A stretch of 64,000 nucleotides of DNA from Salipiger pallidus (GCF_014643635.1 NZ_BMJV01000005.1:274-64273); one strand, 5' to 3'. Numbered from the stretch's first letter, positions 43,797 to 52,287 are shown. Notes: a model not told the origin generated them from the sequence alone. Translations and numbers: made by a program.

Positions 43797-44762
43797 TCAG
43801 GCGCTGCGGCGGGTCCAGCCCCAGAGGCACAGCAGTTCCGTCGCCACGTGAGCCGCCGCAATGGCGGTGGCGCCAGTGGTGTCGAACGGGGGAGACACCT
43901 CCACCACGTCACCGCCCTTGAGATCGATCCCCGCAAGCTCGCGCAGACAGACCGCAGCCTGATGGCTGGAAAGCCCGCCCCACACCGGCGTACCGGTGCC
44001 CGGCGCGAAGGCGGGGTCAAGCGCGTCGATATCGAAGGTCAGGTAAACCGGATGCGCGCCCACGATCTCGCGCGCTTTTGCTGCCGCCGCTTCGGGACCG
44101 ATGCTGTGCAGCTCGCGCGCGTCGATAATGTTAAAGCCAAGCGTGTCGGGATTGTCCGTGCGAATGCCGATCTGAACCGAGCGCGCCGGATCGACGTAGC
44201 CAAGCTTCACCGCCTTGTACATGAACGTGCCGTGATCGATCCGGTCGAAATCGTCATCCGCCCATGTATCCGTGTGAGCGTCGAACTGTATCACGCTGAG
44301 CGGGCCGTATTTTTCTGCATGCGCTTTCAGCAGAGGCAGTGTGATAGAGTGATCTCCACCGAGTGTGATGGATGCTGCACCCGCCTCAAGTATGCTCTTA
44401 ACATGAGCCTCCAAGGTGCTGGGAAACATTGGAACATTTGCATAATCAAAGGCAAGGTCGCCATAGTCCGCAATGGCGAATTCGCTGAGCACGTCATAGC
44501 CCCAGCCATAGGGGGCATCGCACGGTTGCAGCGCGCTGGCCTCGCGGATGGCGCGCGGCCCAAGCCGCGTGCCTGTGCGGTTGGTCACCGCCTGATCAAA
44601 GGGCACGCCAGTTACAGCGACATCCACGCCCCGCAGGTCCTTGGTATATTTGCGCCGCAGGAACGAGGTTGCGCCGCCGAAGACATTCTCGAAACTCGGC
44701 CCCTTCAGGTCATCGCGGGTGAAGGCGTGGTCAATTTGGGTTTTGGCGTCTTCGAGAGCCAT
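43797..44762 (-). CDS. speB: agmatinase/ureohydrolase family enzyme
   Basis: 321-residue ureohydrolase with the complete dinuclear manganese site: GGDHSITLP (about residue 142), DAHTDTW (about 161) and DIDALDPAFAPGTGTP (about 245). Family members hydrolyse agmatine to putrescine and urea, or other guanidino acids such as guanidinobutyrate or guanidinopropionate; the sequence does not distinguish them for me. The M20 amidohydrolase gene lies 42 bases upstream on the same strand, so the two probably work together in guanidino- or acyl-amino-compound degradation. No arginine decarboxylase (speA) is nearby. Confidence 0.9.
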   Translation of the reverse strand: MALEDAKTQIDHAFTRDDLKGPSFENVFGGATSFLRRKYTKDLRGVDVAVTGVPFDQAVTNRTGTRLGPRAIREASALQPCDAPYGWGYDVLSEFAIADYGDLAFDYANVPMFPSTLEAHVKSILEAGAASITLGGDHSITLPLLKAHAEKYGPLSVIQFDAHTDTWADDDFDRIDHGTFMYKAVKLGYVDPARSVQIGIRTDNPDTLGFNIIDARELHSIGPEAAAAKAREIVGAHPVYLTFDIDALDPAFAPGTGTPVWGGLSSHQAAVCLRELAGIDLKGGDVVEVSPPFDTTGATAIAAAHVATELLCLWGWTRRSA

Positions 44763-44804
44763 GAAATTTCCCTCCTGTCAGTGTATTACGCCTTGTAGCT
44801 GAGG

Positions 44805-45962
44805 TTATGCCAGAGGCTGGCGTGTCTCGATCAGCCGGGCGAAGAAGCTTGCGCCGATAGGGGCGATCTCGTCGTTGAAGTTGAACATCGGGTGGTGACA
44901 GAGCGGGCCAACCCCCTGACCAAGATAGAGAAAGGCACCCGGCCGCGCCTCGAGCATGTACGAGAAATCCTCGGCCCCCATCGAAGGCACCGCCTCATCG
45001 TCAACCTGAGGCGAAATTTCCCTCGCGACATCAACAGCAAAGCCTGTTTCCCTCATGTGGTTCACAGTGGGCGGGTAATTGCGCTGGTAGTCCAGATCCG
45101 CAGAGACGCCATAGGCCATGGCCTGTCCTGAAACAATCTCGCGGATCCGCCGTTCAGCCATGTCGCGAATGCCCGGATCAAAGCTGCGCACGGTCCCGGC
45201 CATGTAGGCGCTGTTTGGGATCACGTTGGTGGCCGAGCCGCTTTGTACCACAGTCAGTGACACGACGAGTGATTCAAGCGGATCGGTATTGCGCGACGGC
45301 ACGGTCTGAAGCGCCTGCCCGATGGCAAGCGCGCAGGGAATGGGGTCGATGCAGGTGTCTGGATGCGCCGCGTGGCCGCCACGCCCGGTGAGGCGCAATT
45401 CGAAGTCATCCACCGCGGCCATCAGCGGACCCGGCCGCGTGGCAAATTCGCCCGCCGGGCGCGACGGATCGGTGTGCAGGGCATAGACCTGGGATATGCC
45501 GAAGCGCTCCATGATGCCTTCCTCGACCATGATGCGCCCGCCGCCGATGGTCTCCTCGGCGGGCTGGAAGATCAGCGCCACCTTGCCCGAGAACCTCCGC
45601 GTTTCAGCAAGGTATTTCGCAGCGCCCAGAAGCATCGTGGTGTGCCCGTCGTGACCACAGGCGTGCATCTTGCCCGGTACGTCCGAGGCGTACTCAACCC
45701 CGGTTTCCTCGTCCATCGGCAACGCATCCATGTCCGCACGCAGGCCCGTCACTGGGCCGTCCCCCTGGCCTTCGATGATTGCCACGACGCCGCTGGTGGC
45801 GATGCCTTCATGGATCTCCGAAATGCCGAACTCTCGCAGCTTTTTCACCACGAAGGCGGCAGTCTGGTGGCAATCCAAGCTCAGCTCGGGATTGCGGTGA
45901 AGGTGATGCCGCCAGTCCGCCATCTCCGAGGCGTAATCTGCGATGCGGTTGACGATGGGCAT
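44805..45962 (-). CDS. M20-family amidohydrolase (aminoacylase/hippurate hydrolase type)
   Basis: 385-residue zinc peptidase of family M20D. Metal-ligand and catalytic motifs visible: GLRADMDALPMDEETG, MHACGHDGHTTMLLGAA, FQPAEETIGGGRIMVEEG, and PSMGAEDFSYML near the C-terminus. These enzymes cleave N-acyl amino acids (aminoacylase, hippuricase, IAA-amino acid hydrolase). GGAG lies 8 bases before the ATG. It is divergent from mazG; the shared 93 bp region holds eight CAGAA units, so repeat length could influence both promoters. Probably an operon with speB downstream. Confidence 0.92.
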   Translation of the reverse strand: MPIVNRIADYASEMADWRHHLHRNPELSLDCHQTAAFVVKKLREFGISEIHEGIATSGVVAIIEGQGDGPVTGLRADMDALPMDEETGVEYASDVPGKMHACGHDGHTTMLLGAAKYLAETRRFSGKVALIFQPAEETIGGGRIMVEEGIMERFGISQVYALHTDPSRPAGEFATRPGPLMAAVDDFELRLTGRGGHAAHPDTCIDPIPCALAIGQALQTVPSRNTDPLESLVVSLTVVQSGSATNVIPNSAYMAGTVRSFDPGIRDMAERRIREIVSGQAMAYGVSADLDYQRNYPPTVNHMRETGFAVDVAREISPQVDDEAVPSMGAEDFSYMLEARPGAFLYLGQGVGPLCHHPMFNFNDEIAPIGASFFARLIETRQPLA

Positions 45963-45993
45963 GGGTGGACTCCGGATGATGCTTGGCGCAGGA

Positions 45994-46033
45994 CAGAACA
46001 GAACAGAACAGAACAGAACAGAACAGAACAGAA
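45994..46033 (+). repeat. CAGAA tandem repeat, eight units
   Basis: Eight perfect copies of CAGAA, followed by a partial CA, in the 93 bp region between the M20 amidohydrolase and mazG starts. It occupies the position where promoter elements would be expected. Confidence 0.95.
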
Positions 46034-46055
46034 CACCTTATGCCGGGGGAAGTCC

Positions 46056-46907
46056 ATGAGTGACAACAGGTCCGAAGCCCAGATCCGCAGTGATGCCCTC
46101 GTGCATAATCCCAAGGGAGGGATGCCGCGCCTGATCGAGATCATGCGCCGCCTGCGCGATCCCGAGACCGGCTGTCCCTGGGACGTGGCACAGGATTTCG
46201 CGTCGATTGCACCCTACACAATCGAGGAAGCCTACGAGGTCGCAGACGCCATCGAGCGCGAGGCCTGGGATGAGCTGCGCGGCGAGCTGGGTGACCTGCT
46301 GTTCCAGTCGGTTTTCCACGCGCAGATGGCCTCCGAGCGGGGTCTTTTCGGGTTCAATGACGTGGCTGACACCATGTCCGACAAGATGGTCGCACGGCAC
46401 CCGCATGTGTTCGGAGCCGACAGCAACGAGAAGAGCCCCGAGCAGCAGGTTGCCGATTGGGAGACCATCAAGGCCGCCGAGCGCGCGGACCGCGCCGAAA
46501 AGGGCGTTCTCGACGGGGTCGCCATGGGGCTTCCGGCGTTGATGCGGGCAGTAAAGCTGCAAAAGCGCGCGGCGCGGGTGGGCTTCGATTGGCCGTCCAC
46601 AGACGAGGTTATCGACAAGATTGTCGAGGAAGCACAGGAGCTGCGCGAGGCGGAAAGCCCTCAACATGCCGAAGAGGAATTCGGAGACCTGCTGTTCGTC
46701 ATGGCCAACCTTGCCCGGCACATGGACATTGACCCTGAGGCTGCGCTGCGGGCTGCAAATGCCAAATTCACGCGCCGTTTCGGACAGATAGAGGACGCTC
46801 TTGCCACAGAGGGGAAACACCCTTCGGACAGCACGCTCGAAGAGATGGACCGCCTTTGGGACGCGGCGAAGGCCCGAGAGAAAGCGGCCAAAGCAGCCTC
46901 GGAATAG
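46056..46907 (+). CDS. mazG: nucleoside triphosphate pyrophosphohydrolase MazG
   Basis: 283-residue all-alpha NTP pyrophosphatase that removes noncanonical or excess NTPs (and affects ppGpp levels in E. coli). Two tandem MazG domains: first with EEAYEVADAIE and ELRGELGDLLFQSVFH (residues ~40-115), second with EEAQELREAES and EEFGDLLFVMANLARH (~170-245). The true start MSDNRSEAQ is preceded by GGGGGA. The frame stays open far upstream through the CAGAA repeats, which are not coding. Confidence 0.94.
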   Translation: MSDNRSEAQIRSDALVHNPKGGMPRLIEIMRRLRDPETGCPWDVAQDFASIAPYTIEEAYEVADAIEREAWDELRGELGDLLFQSVFHAQMASERGLFGFNDVADTMSDKMVARHPHVFGADSNEKSPEQQVADWETIKAAERADRAEKGVLDGVAMGLPALMRAVKLQKRAARVGFDWPSTDEVIDKIVEEAQELREAESPQHAEEEFGDLLFVMANLARHMDIDPEAALRAANAKFTRRFGQIEDALATEGKHPSDSTLEEMDRLWDAAKAREKAAKAASE

Positions 46908-46927
46908 CCAATCGTTTTTATCGGGCA

Positions 46928-46956
46928 TTGACCCGACTGTTTCAATCGGCTTTATG
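46928..46956 (+). promoter_or_regulatory. candidate promoter/operator of the iron-binding protein gene
   Basis: TTGACC (46928-46933), 17 bp, TTTATG (46951-46956): a good sigma-70-type match. An inverted repeat ATTGA-N10-TCAAT (46927-46946) overlaps the -35 and spacer; it resembles the alphaproteobacterial iron box TGA-N9-TCA but with one extra base. Confidence 0.45.
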
Positions 46957-46995
46957 TCCCGTCGTTTGCAATCCGCACGAAGGGAGCCCAGAGAC

Positions 46996-48009
46996 ATGCG
47001 CCTTGCAGTATCCGCCATCGCCTTGGCCGCCGTGGCCGCACCGGCCCTCGCTCAGGACCAGTCCGGTGAGGTCAACCTCTATTCCTACCGCCAGCCCGAG
47101 CTGCTGGCACCACTGACCGAAGCCTTCACCGAGGCGACCGGCATCGAGGTCAACGTGGCCTATCTCGAGGATGGCATGGTGGAGCGCCTGCAGGCCGAGG
47201 GCGACCGCTCGCCCGCCGACCTGGTGTTCACCGTGGACATTTCGCGCCTGTCGGCCGTCGTTGACGCGGGCGTCACGCAGGCCGTGGAAAGCGATGTTCT
47301 GTCGCAGAACATCCCCTCCACTTACCACGATCCAGACGGCCACTGGTGGGGCCTGACCACCCGCGCGCGCATCGTCTACGCGTCCAAGGACCGCGTCGAT
47401 CCTTCGGAAGTGACCAGCTATGAAGACCTCGCCGACCCCAAGTGGGAAGGACGCATCTGCACCCGCTCGGGCACCCACCCCTACAACGTGGCGCTAGCCT
47501 CGGCCTTCCTCGCGCATCACGGTGCGGAAGAGACCAAGACCTGGCTCGAGGGCCTGAAGTCCAACCTTGCGCGCAAGCCGCAGGGCAATGACCGCGCGCA
47601 GGTCAAGGCGATCTGGGCCGGTGAGTGCGACATCTCGCTCGGCAACACCTATTACATGGGCCAGATGCTGAACGATGACGAGCAGAAGGAATGGGCGGAG
47701 TCGGTCAACGTTCTGTTCCCCGAGTTCGAGGACGGCGGCACCCACGTGAACATCTCGGGCGTGGCGATGACGAAATCTGCGCCGAACCGCGAGAACGCGC
47801 TGAAGATGATGGAATTCCTCAGCTCGCCCGAGGCGCAGGAAATCTATGCCCACGCCAACTACGAGTATCCGGTCGCGCCGGGCACCGAGGCGGACGAGCT
47901 CGTGGAAAGCTGGGGCAGCTTCGAGGCGGACGAGCTTAACCTGATGGAGCTTGCGGGCTACCGGGGCGAGGCGCTGCGCCTGATTGAAGAGGTCGATTTC
48001 GACGGCTGA
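46996..48009 (+). CDS. periplasmic Fe(3+)-binding ABC transporter protein (FbpA/FutA type), orphan
   Basis: 337-residue periplasmic substrate-binding protein. Signal peptide MRLAVSAIALAAVAAPALAQ. The mature N-terminus GEVNLYSYRQPELLAPL and the adjacent tyrosines in LGNTYYMGQM (about residue 219) are typical of ferric-iron-binding FbpA/FutA/AfuA proteins. No permease or ATPase gene is adjacent on either side, so it is an orphan that must use an exporter partner encoded elsewhere. AGGGAG precedes the ATG. A promoter with an inverted repeat, possibly iron-responsive, lies upstream; a type 1 repeat and a terminator follow. Confidence 0.9.
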   Translation: MRLAVSAIALAAVAAPALAQDQSGEVNLYSYRQPELLAPLTEAFTEATGIEVNVAYLEDGMVERLQAEGDRSPADLVFTVDISRLSAVVDAGVTQAVESDVLSQNIPSTYHDPDGHWWGLTTRARIVYASKDRVDPSEVTSYEDLADPKWEGRICTRSGTHPYNVALASAFLAHHGAEETKTWLEGLKSNLARKPQGNDRAQVKAIWAGECDISLGNTYYMGQMLNDDEQKEWAESVNVLFPEFEDGGTHVNISGVAMTKSAPNRENALKMMEFLSSPEAQEIYAHANYEYPVAPGTEADELVESWGSFEADELNLMELAGYRGEALRLIEEVDFDG

Positions 48010-48056
48010 TCGACGGCCGGGCGCACGAGCCTTTCGACCGCCTGACCGGCGGCGAA

Positions 48057-48117
48057 GGGGGCTCTGCCCCCGTCTCCTGCGGAGACTCCCCCGGGATATT
48101 TGGGGTCAAAGGAAACA
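48057..48117 (+). repeat. structured 3'-end repeat, type 1, copy D
   Basis: After the iron-binding protein gene: GGGGCTCTGCCCCC hairpin, GTCTCCTGCGGAGAC hairpin, then GGGATATTTGGGGTCAAAGG and AAAC. Immediately followed by the terminator hairpin at 48123-48153. Confidence 0.8.
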
Positions 48118-48122
48118 CGAAG

Positions 48123-48153
48123 GGGCGCTGCGGCATCGCGGCGCCTTTTTCCT
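48123..48153 (+). terminator. terminator downstream of type 1 repeat copy D
   Basis: GGCGCTGCGG and CGCGGCGCC form an imperfect stem followed by TTTTTCC. Confidence 0.65.
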
Positions 48154-48197
48154 TGGGCAATAAGCTGCTGAGGGTTGGTTCCCGGCGAGCCAGGCGC

Positions 48198-48232
48198 AAA
48201 AGGAAAGCGGCGCCCCCACAAGGGAGCGCCGC
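48198..48232 (-). terminator. intrinsic terminator of acpP
   Basis: On the minus strand GGCGGCGCTCCC pairs with GGGGGCGCCGC around TTGT, followed by TTTCCTTTT; 28 bases after the acpP stop. Confidence 0.75.
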
Positions 48233-48259
48233 CTGAAATCCGGTCGGATCGGGAGAAGC

Positions 48260-48493
48260 TTACTGGGCTTCCTTGATGAACTTGACCGCGTCGCCGAAGG
48301 TCTGGATGGTTTCGGCTGCGTCGTCCGGGATTTCGATGCCGAACTCTTCTTCGAAGGCCATCACCAGCTCGACGGTGTCGAGGCTGTCTGCGCCGAGATC
48401 GTCGATGAACGAAGCGCTTTCGGTCACCTTGTCTTCTTCAACGCCGAGATGCTCGACAACAATCTTGCGAACGCGATCAGGGATATCGCTCAT
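48260..48493 (-). CDS. acpP: acyl carrier protein
   Basis: 77-residue acidic carrier of fatty-acid synthesis; the phosphopantetheine attachment serine is S37 in [19 protein letters not shown]. Starts [18 protein letters not shown]. Third gene of fabD-fabG-acpP on the minus strand; the usual next gene, fabF, is missing, since the following gene is the convergent iron-binding protein. A terminator lies 28 bp after the stop, so acpP ends the transcription unit here. Confidence 0.97.
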   Translation of the reverse strand: MSDIPDRVRKIVVEHLGVEEDKVTESASFIDDLGADSLDTVELVMAFEEEFGIEIPDDAAETIQTFGDAVKFIKEAQ

Positions 48494-48742
48494 TCTTCCG
48501 TCCTCACAATGTCCTGGGCCATGCGGCCCTTTCTCTTTTGCCCTCGCCCCACCGGGGTGGCGGCGTATCGCCCGTGCCATGGCAGCGTGCCTGTCAGCAG
48601 CGGGCGGCTCACCCCGGGAGAATTCCCCCGGGAACGGCCATGCAACGCGGTTGCCCGCGCCCCCCGGCCTAATTCTTTTCGCGCCTATATCACAAGGAAA
48701 CAGCTTGGCAAATGCTTTGTGCCCCCTCGTGCCGGGGCGCTT

Positions 48743-49480
48743 TTACAGCATCGCCATACCGCCGTTGACGTGCAGCGTGGCGCCCGTCACGTAGGCGGAT
48801 TCCGGGCTCGAGAGGTACAGGACGGCAGCTGCGATTTCCTGCGCGGTGCCCATACGGCCTGCCGGCACCTGGTTCAGGATCCCGGCCTTTTGGTCATCGT
48901 TCAGCTTGTCGGTCATCGCGGTTTCGATGAAGCCCGGAGCTACCGCGTTCGCGGTGATGCCACGTGAGGCAACCTCGTAGGCGAGCGACTTGGTCATGCC
49001 AACCATGCCGGCCTTGGCGGCGGCGTAGTTGCCCTGGCCGGGGTTGCCGGTGGCCCCTACGATGGACGAAATGTTGACGATGCGGCCCCAGCGCGCCTTC
49101 ATCATGCCACGCAGCACGCCCTTGCAGAGCTTGTAGGTGGCGGTGAGGTTCACGTCGATTACCGACTGCCATTCATCGTCGGACATGCGCATGAAGAGAT
49201 TGTCGCGGGTGATGCCGGCATTGTTCACGAGGATGTCGACGCTGCCCATGGCATCGGCGGCCTGCTTGGGCAGCGCGGTGACCGCCTCGGGGTCCGAGAG
49301 ATTGCACGGCAGCACGAAGGCGCGTTCACCCAGTTCGTCCGCCAGCGCCTGCAGTGGCGCTTCGCGGGTGCCCGAAAGGCCGACGGTTGCGCCTGCCGCG
49401 TGGAGCGCCTTGGCGATCTCGCCGCCGATACCGCCCGAAGCGCCGGTGATGAGTGCGCATTTGCCTGTAAGATCGAACAT
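48743..49480 (-). CDS. fabG: 3-oxoacyl-ACP reductase
   Basis: NADPH-dependent short-chain dehydrogenase of fatty-acid elongation. 245 residues: cofactor-binding TGASGGIGGEIA, NNAG, and the catalytic Ser-Tyr-Lys in ISSIVGATGNPGQGNYAAAKAG. The ORF is open 53 codons upstream, but MFDLTGKCALITGASGG is the standard beginning and GGAAGGG precedes it. Lies 363 bp downstream of fabD and 249 bp upstream of acpP; the wide gaps suggest each has its own promoter. Confidence 0.97.
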   Translation of the reverse strand: MFDLTGKCALITGASGGIGGEIAKALHAAGATVGLSGTREAPLQALADELGERAFVLPCNLSDPEAVTALPKQAADAMGSVDILVNNAGITRDNLFMRMSDDEWQSVIDVNLTATYKLCKGVLRGMMKARWGRIVNISSIVGATGNPGQGNYAAAKAGMVGMTKSLAYEVASRGITANAVAPGFIETAMTDKLNDDQKAGILNQVPAGRMGTAQEIAAAVLYLSSPESAYVTGATLHVNGGMAML

Positions 49481-49842
49481 GACCTGCCCTTCCAAGTGAT
49501 GTGACTGTTGCATTTGTTGCGCCCGCGTATGGCATCGGTCCGGGTTCGGGGCAAGTCCGGAGGCGCACTGCAACGCCCTATGCGGGCGACCGTTTTGCTG
49601 CGGCCTTATGTGGACCAAAGCGGCTTGAGAGTGCCACAAGGGCGTCTCGCAAGCTGTTCAGGCGCTAGTGGGGTGGGACGTTGCCACGGCAGATGCCGCT
49701 ATTTGCCGTCAGGCCCTGCCGCGGATCCGAAAGGTCCCCGGGGCCTGTCGGGGCTGCGCCCAGGCAGGACGCAACGCGCGGGACTGCGCATCTGCTCGAC
49801 CCGCCGGGGTGGTCCGGCGGGCCGCGGGGTGCCCAAGAGGCC
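49481..49842. other. fabD-fabG intergenic region (362 bp)
   Basis: No gene is supported. It contains a GC-rich hairpin at 49799-49820 (CCCGCCGG/CCGGCGGG) just after the fabD stop, without a T run, and a candidate minus-strand promoter at 49526-49554 for fabG. The long frames crossing it are shadows of high GC content. Confidence 0.5.
49526..49554 (-). promoter_or_regulatory. candidate sigma-70 promoter of fabG
   Basis: On the minus strand TTGCCC (49554-49549), 17 bp, CATACG (49531-49526), 45 bp before the fabG start. Sequence match only. Confidence 0.3.
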
Positions 49843-50784
49843 TTAGCCGGCGTTCGCGAGGAGTTTGGCGAGATCCTCGGACGTGCCGATGTTCTGGACC
49901 GCAGCGCTGCGTTCGATCCGGCGGACCATGCCCGAAAGCGCCTTGCCCGCGCCGATTTCCCAGAATTCCGTGACGCCCTCGGCGACCATGTACTGCACGC
50001 TTTCACGCCAGCGCACGGAGCCGGTGACCTGCGCCACCAGAAGCTCTCGGATCTCTGCCGGGTCGGTGACGGCGGCGGCACGAACGTTGGCCACCAGCGG
50101 CACGGCGGGCGCCTTGATCTCGACCGCAGCCAGAGCCTCGGCCATCACGTCGGCGGCGGGGGCCATCAGGGCGCAGTGGAAGGGTGCGCTGACCGGCAGC
50201 AGCAGGGCGCGCTTGGCACCGCGGGCCTTGGCGATCTCGACCGCGCGCTCCACGGCGGCCTTGTTGCCCGAGATCACCACCTGCGAGGGATCGTTGTCGT
50301 TGGCCGCCTCGCACACGCCGCCTTCACTGGCGGCCTCGGCGGCCACCTCGCGCGCGGCCTCGAGATCGAGGCCAAGCAGGGCGGCCATGGCACCTTCGCC
50401 CACGGGCACGGCGCTTTGCATCGCGGCACCACGGGTGCGCAGCAGGCGGGCGGCGTCACCAACGCCAAGCGCGCCAGCAGCGGTCAGCGCAGAGTATTCG
50501 CCCAGCGAATGGCCTGCGACGAAGGCGGCGGAGCCGATCTCGATGCCCTCGGCCTCGAGCGCGCGCATCGCGGCCATTGAGGTGGCCATCAAGGCGGGCT
50601 GGGCGTTCTCGGTCAGGGTCAGGGCCTCGATCTCGCCTTCCCATACGAGACCGGAGAGCGATTGACCCAGCGCCTCGTCCACCTCGTCGAACACCGCGCG
50701 GGCGGCAGGATAGGCGTCGGCAAGGGCGCGGCCCATTCCGATGGTCTGTGCCCCCTGTCCGGGGAAGATGAAGGCCTTGGACAT
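49843..50784 (-). CDS. fabD: malonyl-CoA:ACP transacylase
   Basis: Loads malonyl groups onto ACP to start fatty-acid elongation. 313 residues with FPGQGAQTIGMG at the N-terminus, the catalytic serine in GHSLGEYSAL (about residue 92) and the catalytic histidine in PVSAPFHCALM (about 200). Heads the minus-strand series fabD-fabG-acpP. Divergent from the b561-YceI gene with 230 bp between. Confidence 0.96.
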   Translation of the reverse strand: MSKAFIFPGQGAQTIGMGRALADAYPAARAVFDEVDEALGQSLSGLVWEGEIEALTLTENAQPALMATSMAAMRALEAEGIEIGSAAFVAGHSLGEYSALTAAGALGVGDAARLLRTRGAAMQSAVPVGEGAMAALLGLDLEAAREVAAEAASEGGVCEAANDNDPSQVVISGNKAAVERAVEIAKARGAKRALLLPVSAPFHCALMAPAADVMAEALAAVEIKAPAVPLVANVRAAAVTDPAEIRELLVAQVTGSVRWRESVQYMVAEGVTEFWEIGAGKALSGMVRRIERSAAVQNIGTSEDLAKLLANAG

Positions 50785-51014
50785 CGGCGTGGTCTCCTGT
50801 CGTTTGTCTGTGGCGCCGGTTGGCGCGGGTCCGTCTGCGGCGTGCTGTCACACCACCGTCATGCTGGGGGCTTCCATTAACGTCCTTGGCCCGTGCAGGC
50901 AACATGTGCGGGCAACAGTGCGCACGGGGGCTGTGCGCCCTTGGACAATTGGTTGTGCGCCCCGGGGCCGCTACCTTCGCCCAAAGCCATCCCCCTGAGA
51001 AGGAGCCAGCCCGC

Positions 51015-52208
51015 ATGTCCATCGCCAACACCTCAACCAGCTACGGCAGCCTTGCCCGCGCCTTTCACTGGCTGATCGCGGTCGGCATCCTTGCCATGAT
51101 CCCACTGGGCTGGACGGCGCATCTGTGGCCCATGTCCAACCCTGATGAGATTGCGTTCAAGACGCAGCTGTTCTCGGTCCACAAAACCATCGGCGTGCTG
51201 ATCTTCGTGCTGGCGCTGGCGCGGATCCTTTGGGCCATCGTTCAGCCGCGCCCGGCCCCGCTGCACCCCGAGCGCCGTGCCGAGACCCTCGCCGCCGAGG
51301 TGGTGCACTGGGTGCTTTACGCCGCGCTGGTGATCGTGCCGCTGTCAGGCTGGATCGAACACGCGGCCACGGACGGGTTCGCGCCGATCCTGCTGCCCGT
51401 GGGTCAGGATCTGCCGCTGGTGCCGAAATCCCCCGCCGTGGCCGAAACCTTTGCCGCCGTCCACTTCCTGTCTCAATGGCTGCTGGTGGCGGCGCTGGTG
51501 CTGCATGTGGCCGGTGCGATCAAGCACGCGGTGATCGACAAGGACGCGACGCTGGTCCGCATGGCCCGTGGCCGGGATGCAGGAACGCCCCACCCACGGC
51601 GCGGCCATGCCTCTGCTCTCGTTCTGGCGGTGGCGGCATGGGCCGCAGTGCTGGGCGGCGGTGCTGCGGCGGGCATGTACGGCACGGACGGCGACGGTGC
51701 GCCGCAACTGGAGCAGGCCGCGTCGGACTGGACCGTCAAGGAGGGCACGCTGGGCATCGTGGTGATGCAGAACGGCCGCGAAGTCAGCGGCAGCTTCTCC
51801 GACTGGACCGCCGCCATCAGCTACGAGCCGCGCGATACCCCCGGCCCGGCAGGCGAGGTCGAGGTGACGATCTCGGTGCCCTCGCTGACGCTGGGGTCGG
51901 TGACGAGCCAGGCGCTGGGGGCGGACTTCTTCGCCGCCGAGACCCATCCCACCGCTACCTTCCGCGCCGACATCGTGCAGCTTGAGGATGGCAGCCTTGA
52001 AGCGCAGGGCACCCTGGCCCTCAAGCAGGCCGAGGTGCCGGTCACACTGCCCTTCACCCTCGCGATCGAAGATGGGACCGCCCAGATGGAAGGGGCAACC
52101 ACGCTTGACCGACGCGACTATGCCATTGGCGACAGCATGAGCGATGGAGAACAGTTGGGCTTTGACGTCTCGGTGAACGTCGCGCTGACGGCGACCCGGG
52201 CGGAGTGA
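51015..52208 (+). CDS. cytochrome b561-YceI fusion protein
   Basis: 397-residue protein joining two domains that are usually separate. Residues ~8-180 are a di-heme cytochrome b561 with four helices and histidines in ARAFHWLIAVG, FSVHKTIGVL, EVVHWVLYAA and LVLHVAGAIKHAV. A fifth hydrophobic segment (SALVLAVAAWAAVLGGGAAAG, ~205-225) leads to a periplasmic YceI lipocalin-like domain (~235-395; SQALGADFFAAETHPTATFRA). YceI binds polyisoprenoids, so a role in membrane electron transfer to or from a quinone-like lipid is plausible. Start chosen at 51015, where AAGGAG lies 9 bases upstream. Divergent from fabD; terminator follows. Confidence 0.92.
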   Translation: MSIANTSTSYGSLARAFHWLIAVGILAMIPLGWTAHLWPMSNPDEIAFKTQLFSVHKTIGVLIFVLALARILWAIVQPRPAPLHPERRAETLAAEVVHWVLYAALVIVPLSGWIEHAATDGFAPILLPVGQDLPLVPKSPAVAETFAAVHFLSQWLLVAALVLHVAGAIKHAVIDKDATLVRMARGRDAGTPHPRRGHASALVLAVAAWAAVLGGGAAAGMYGTDGDGAPQLEQAASDWTVKEGTLGIVVMQNGREVSGSFSDWTAAISYEPRDTPGPAGEVEVTISVPSLTLGSVTSQALGADFFAAETHPTATFRADIVQLEDGSLEAQGTLALKQAEVPVTLPFTLAIEDGTAQMEGATTLDRRDYAIGDSMSDGEQLGFDVSVNVALTATRAE

Positions 52209-52252
52209 TCCACCCGCGGCCCCCCGCCGGACCACCGTGACAGACAAATGCC

Positions 52253-52287
52253 AAGGGCGCCGCGCTTTCACGCACGGCGCCCTTTTT
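52253..52287 (+). terminator. intrinsic terminator of the b561-YceI gene
   Basis: AAGGGCGCCG and CGGCGCCCTT pair around a short GC-rich loop, followed by TTTC. Confidence 0.85.

Noticed and set aside
45994-46033. CAGAA repeats as a CRISPR-like array or as coding sequence of an extended mazG.
   Set aside because: No spacers between units, and the mazG start with RBS lies after the repeat.
49481-49842. Hidden gene between fabG and fabD.
   Set aside because: Frames here are overlapping GC-rich shadows without ribosome-binding sites or domain sequence.
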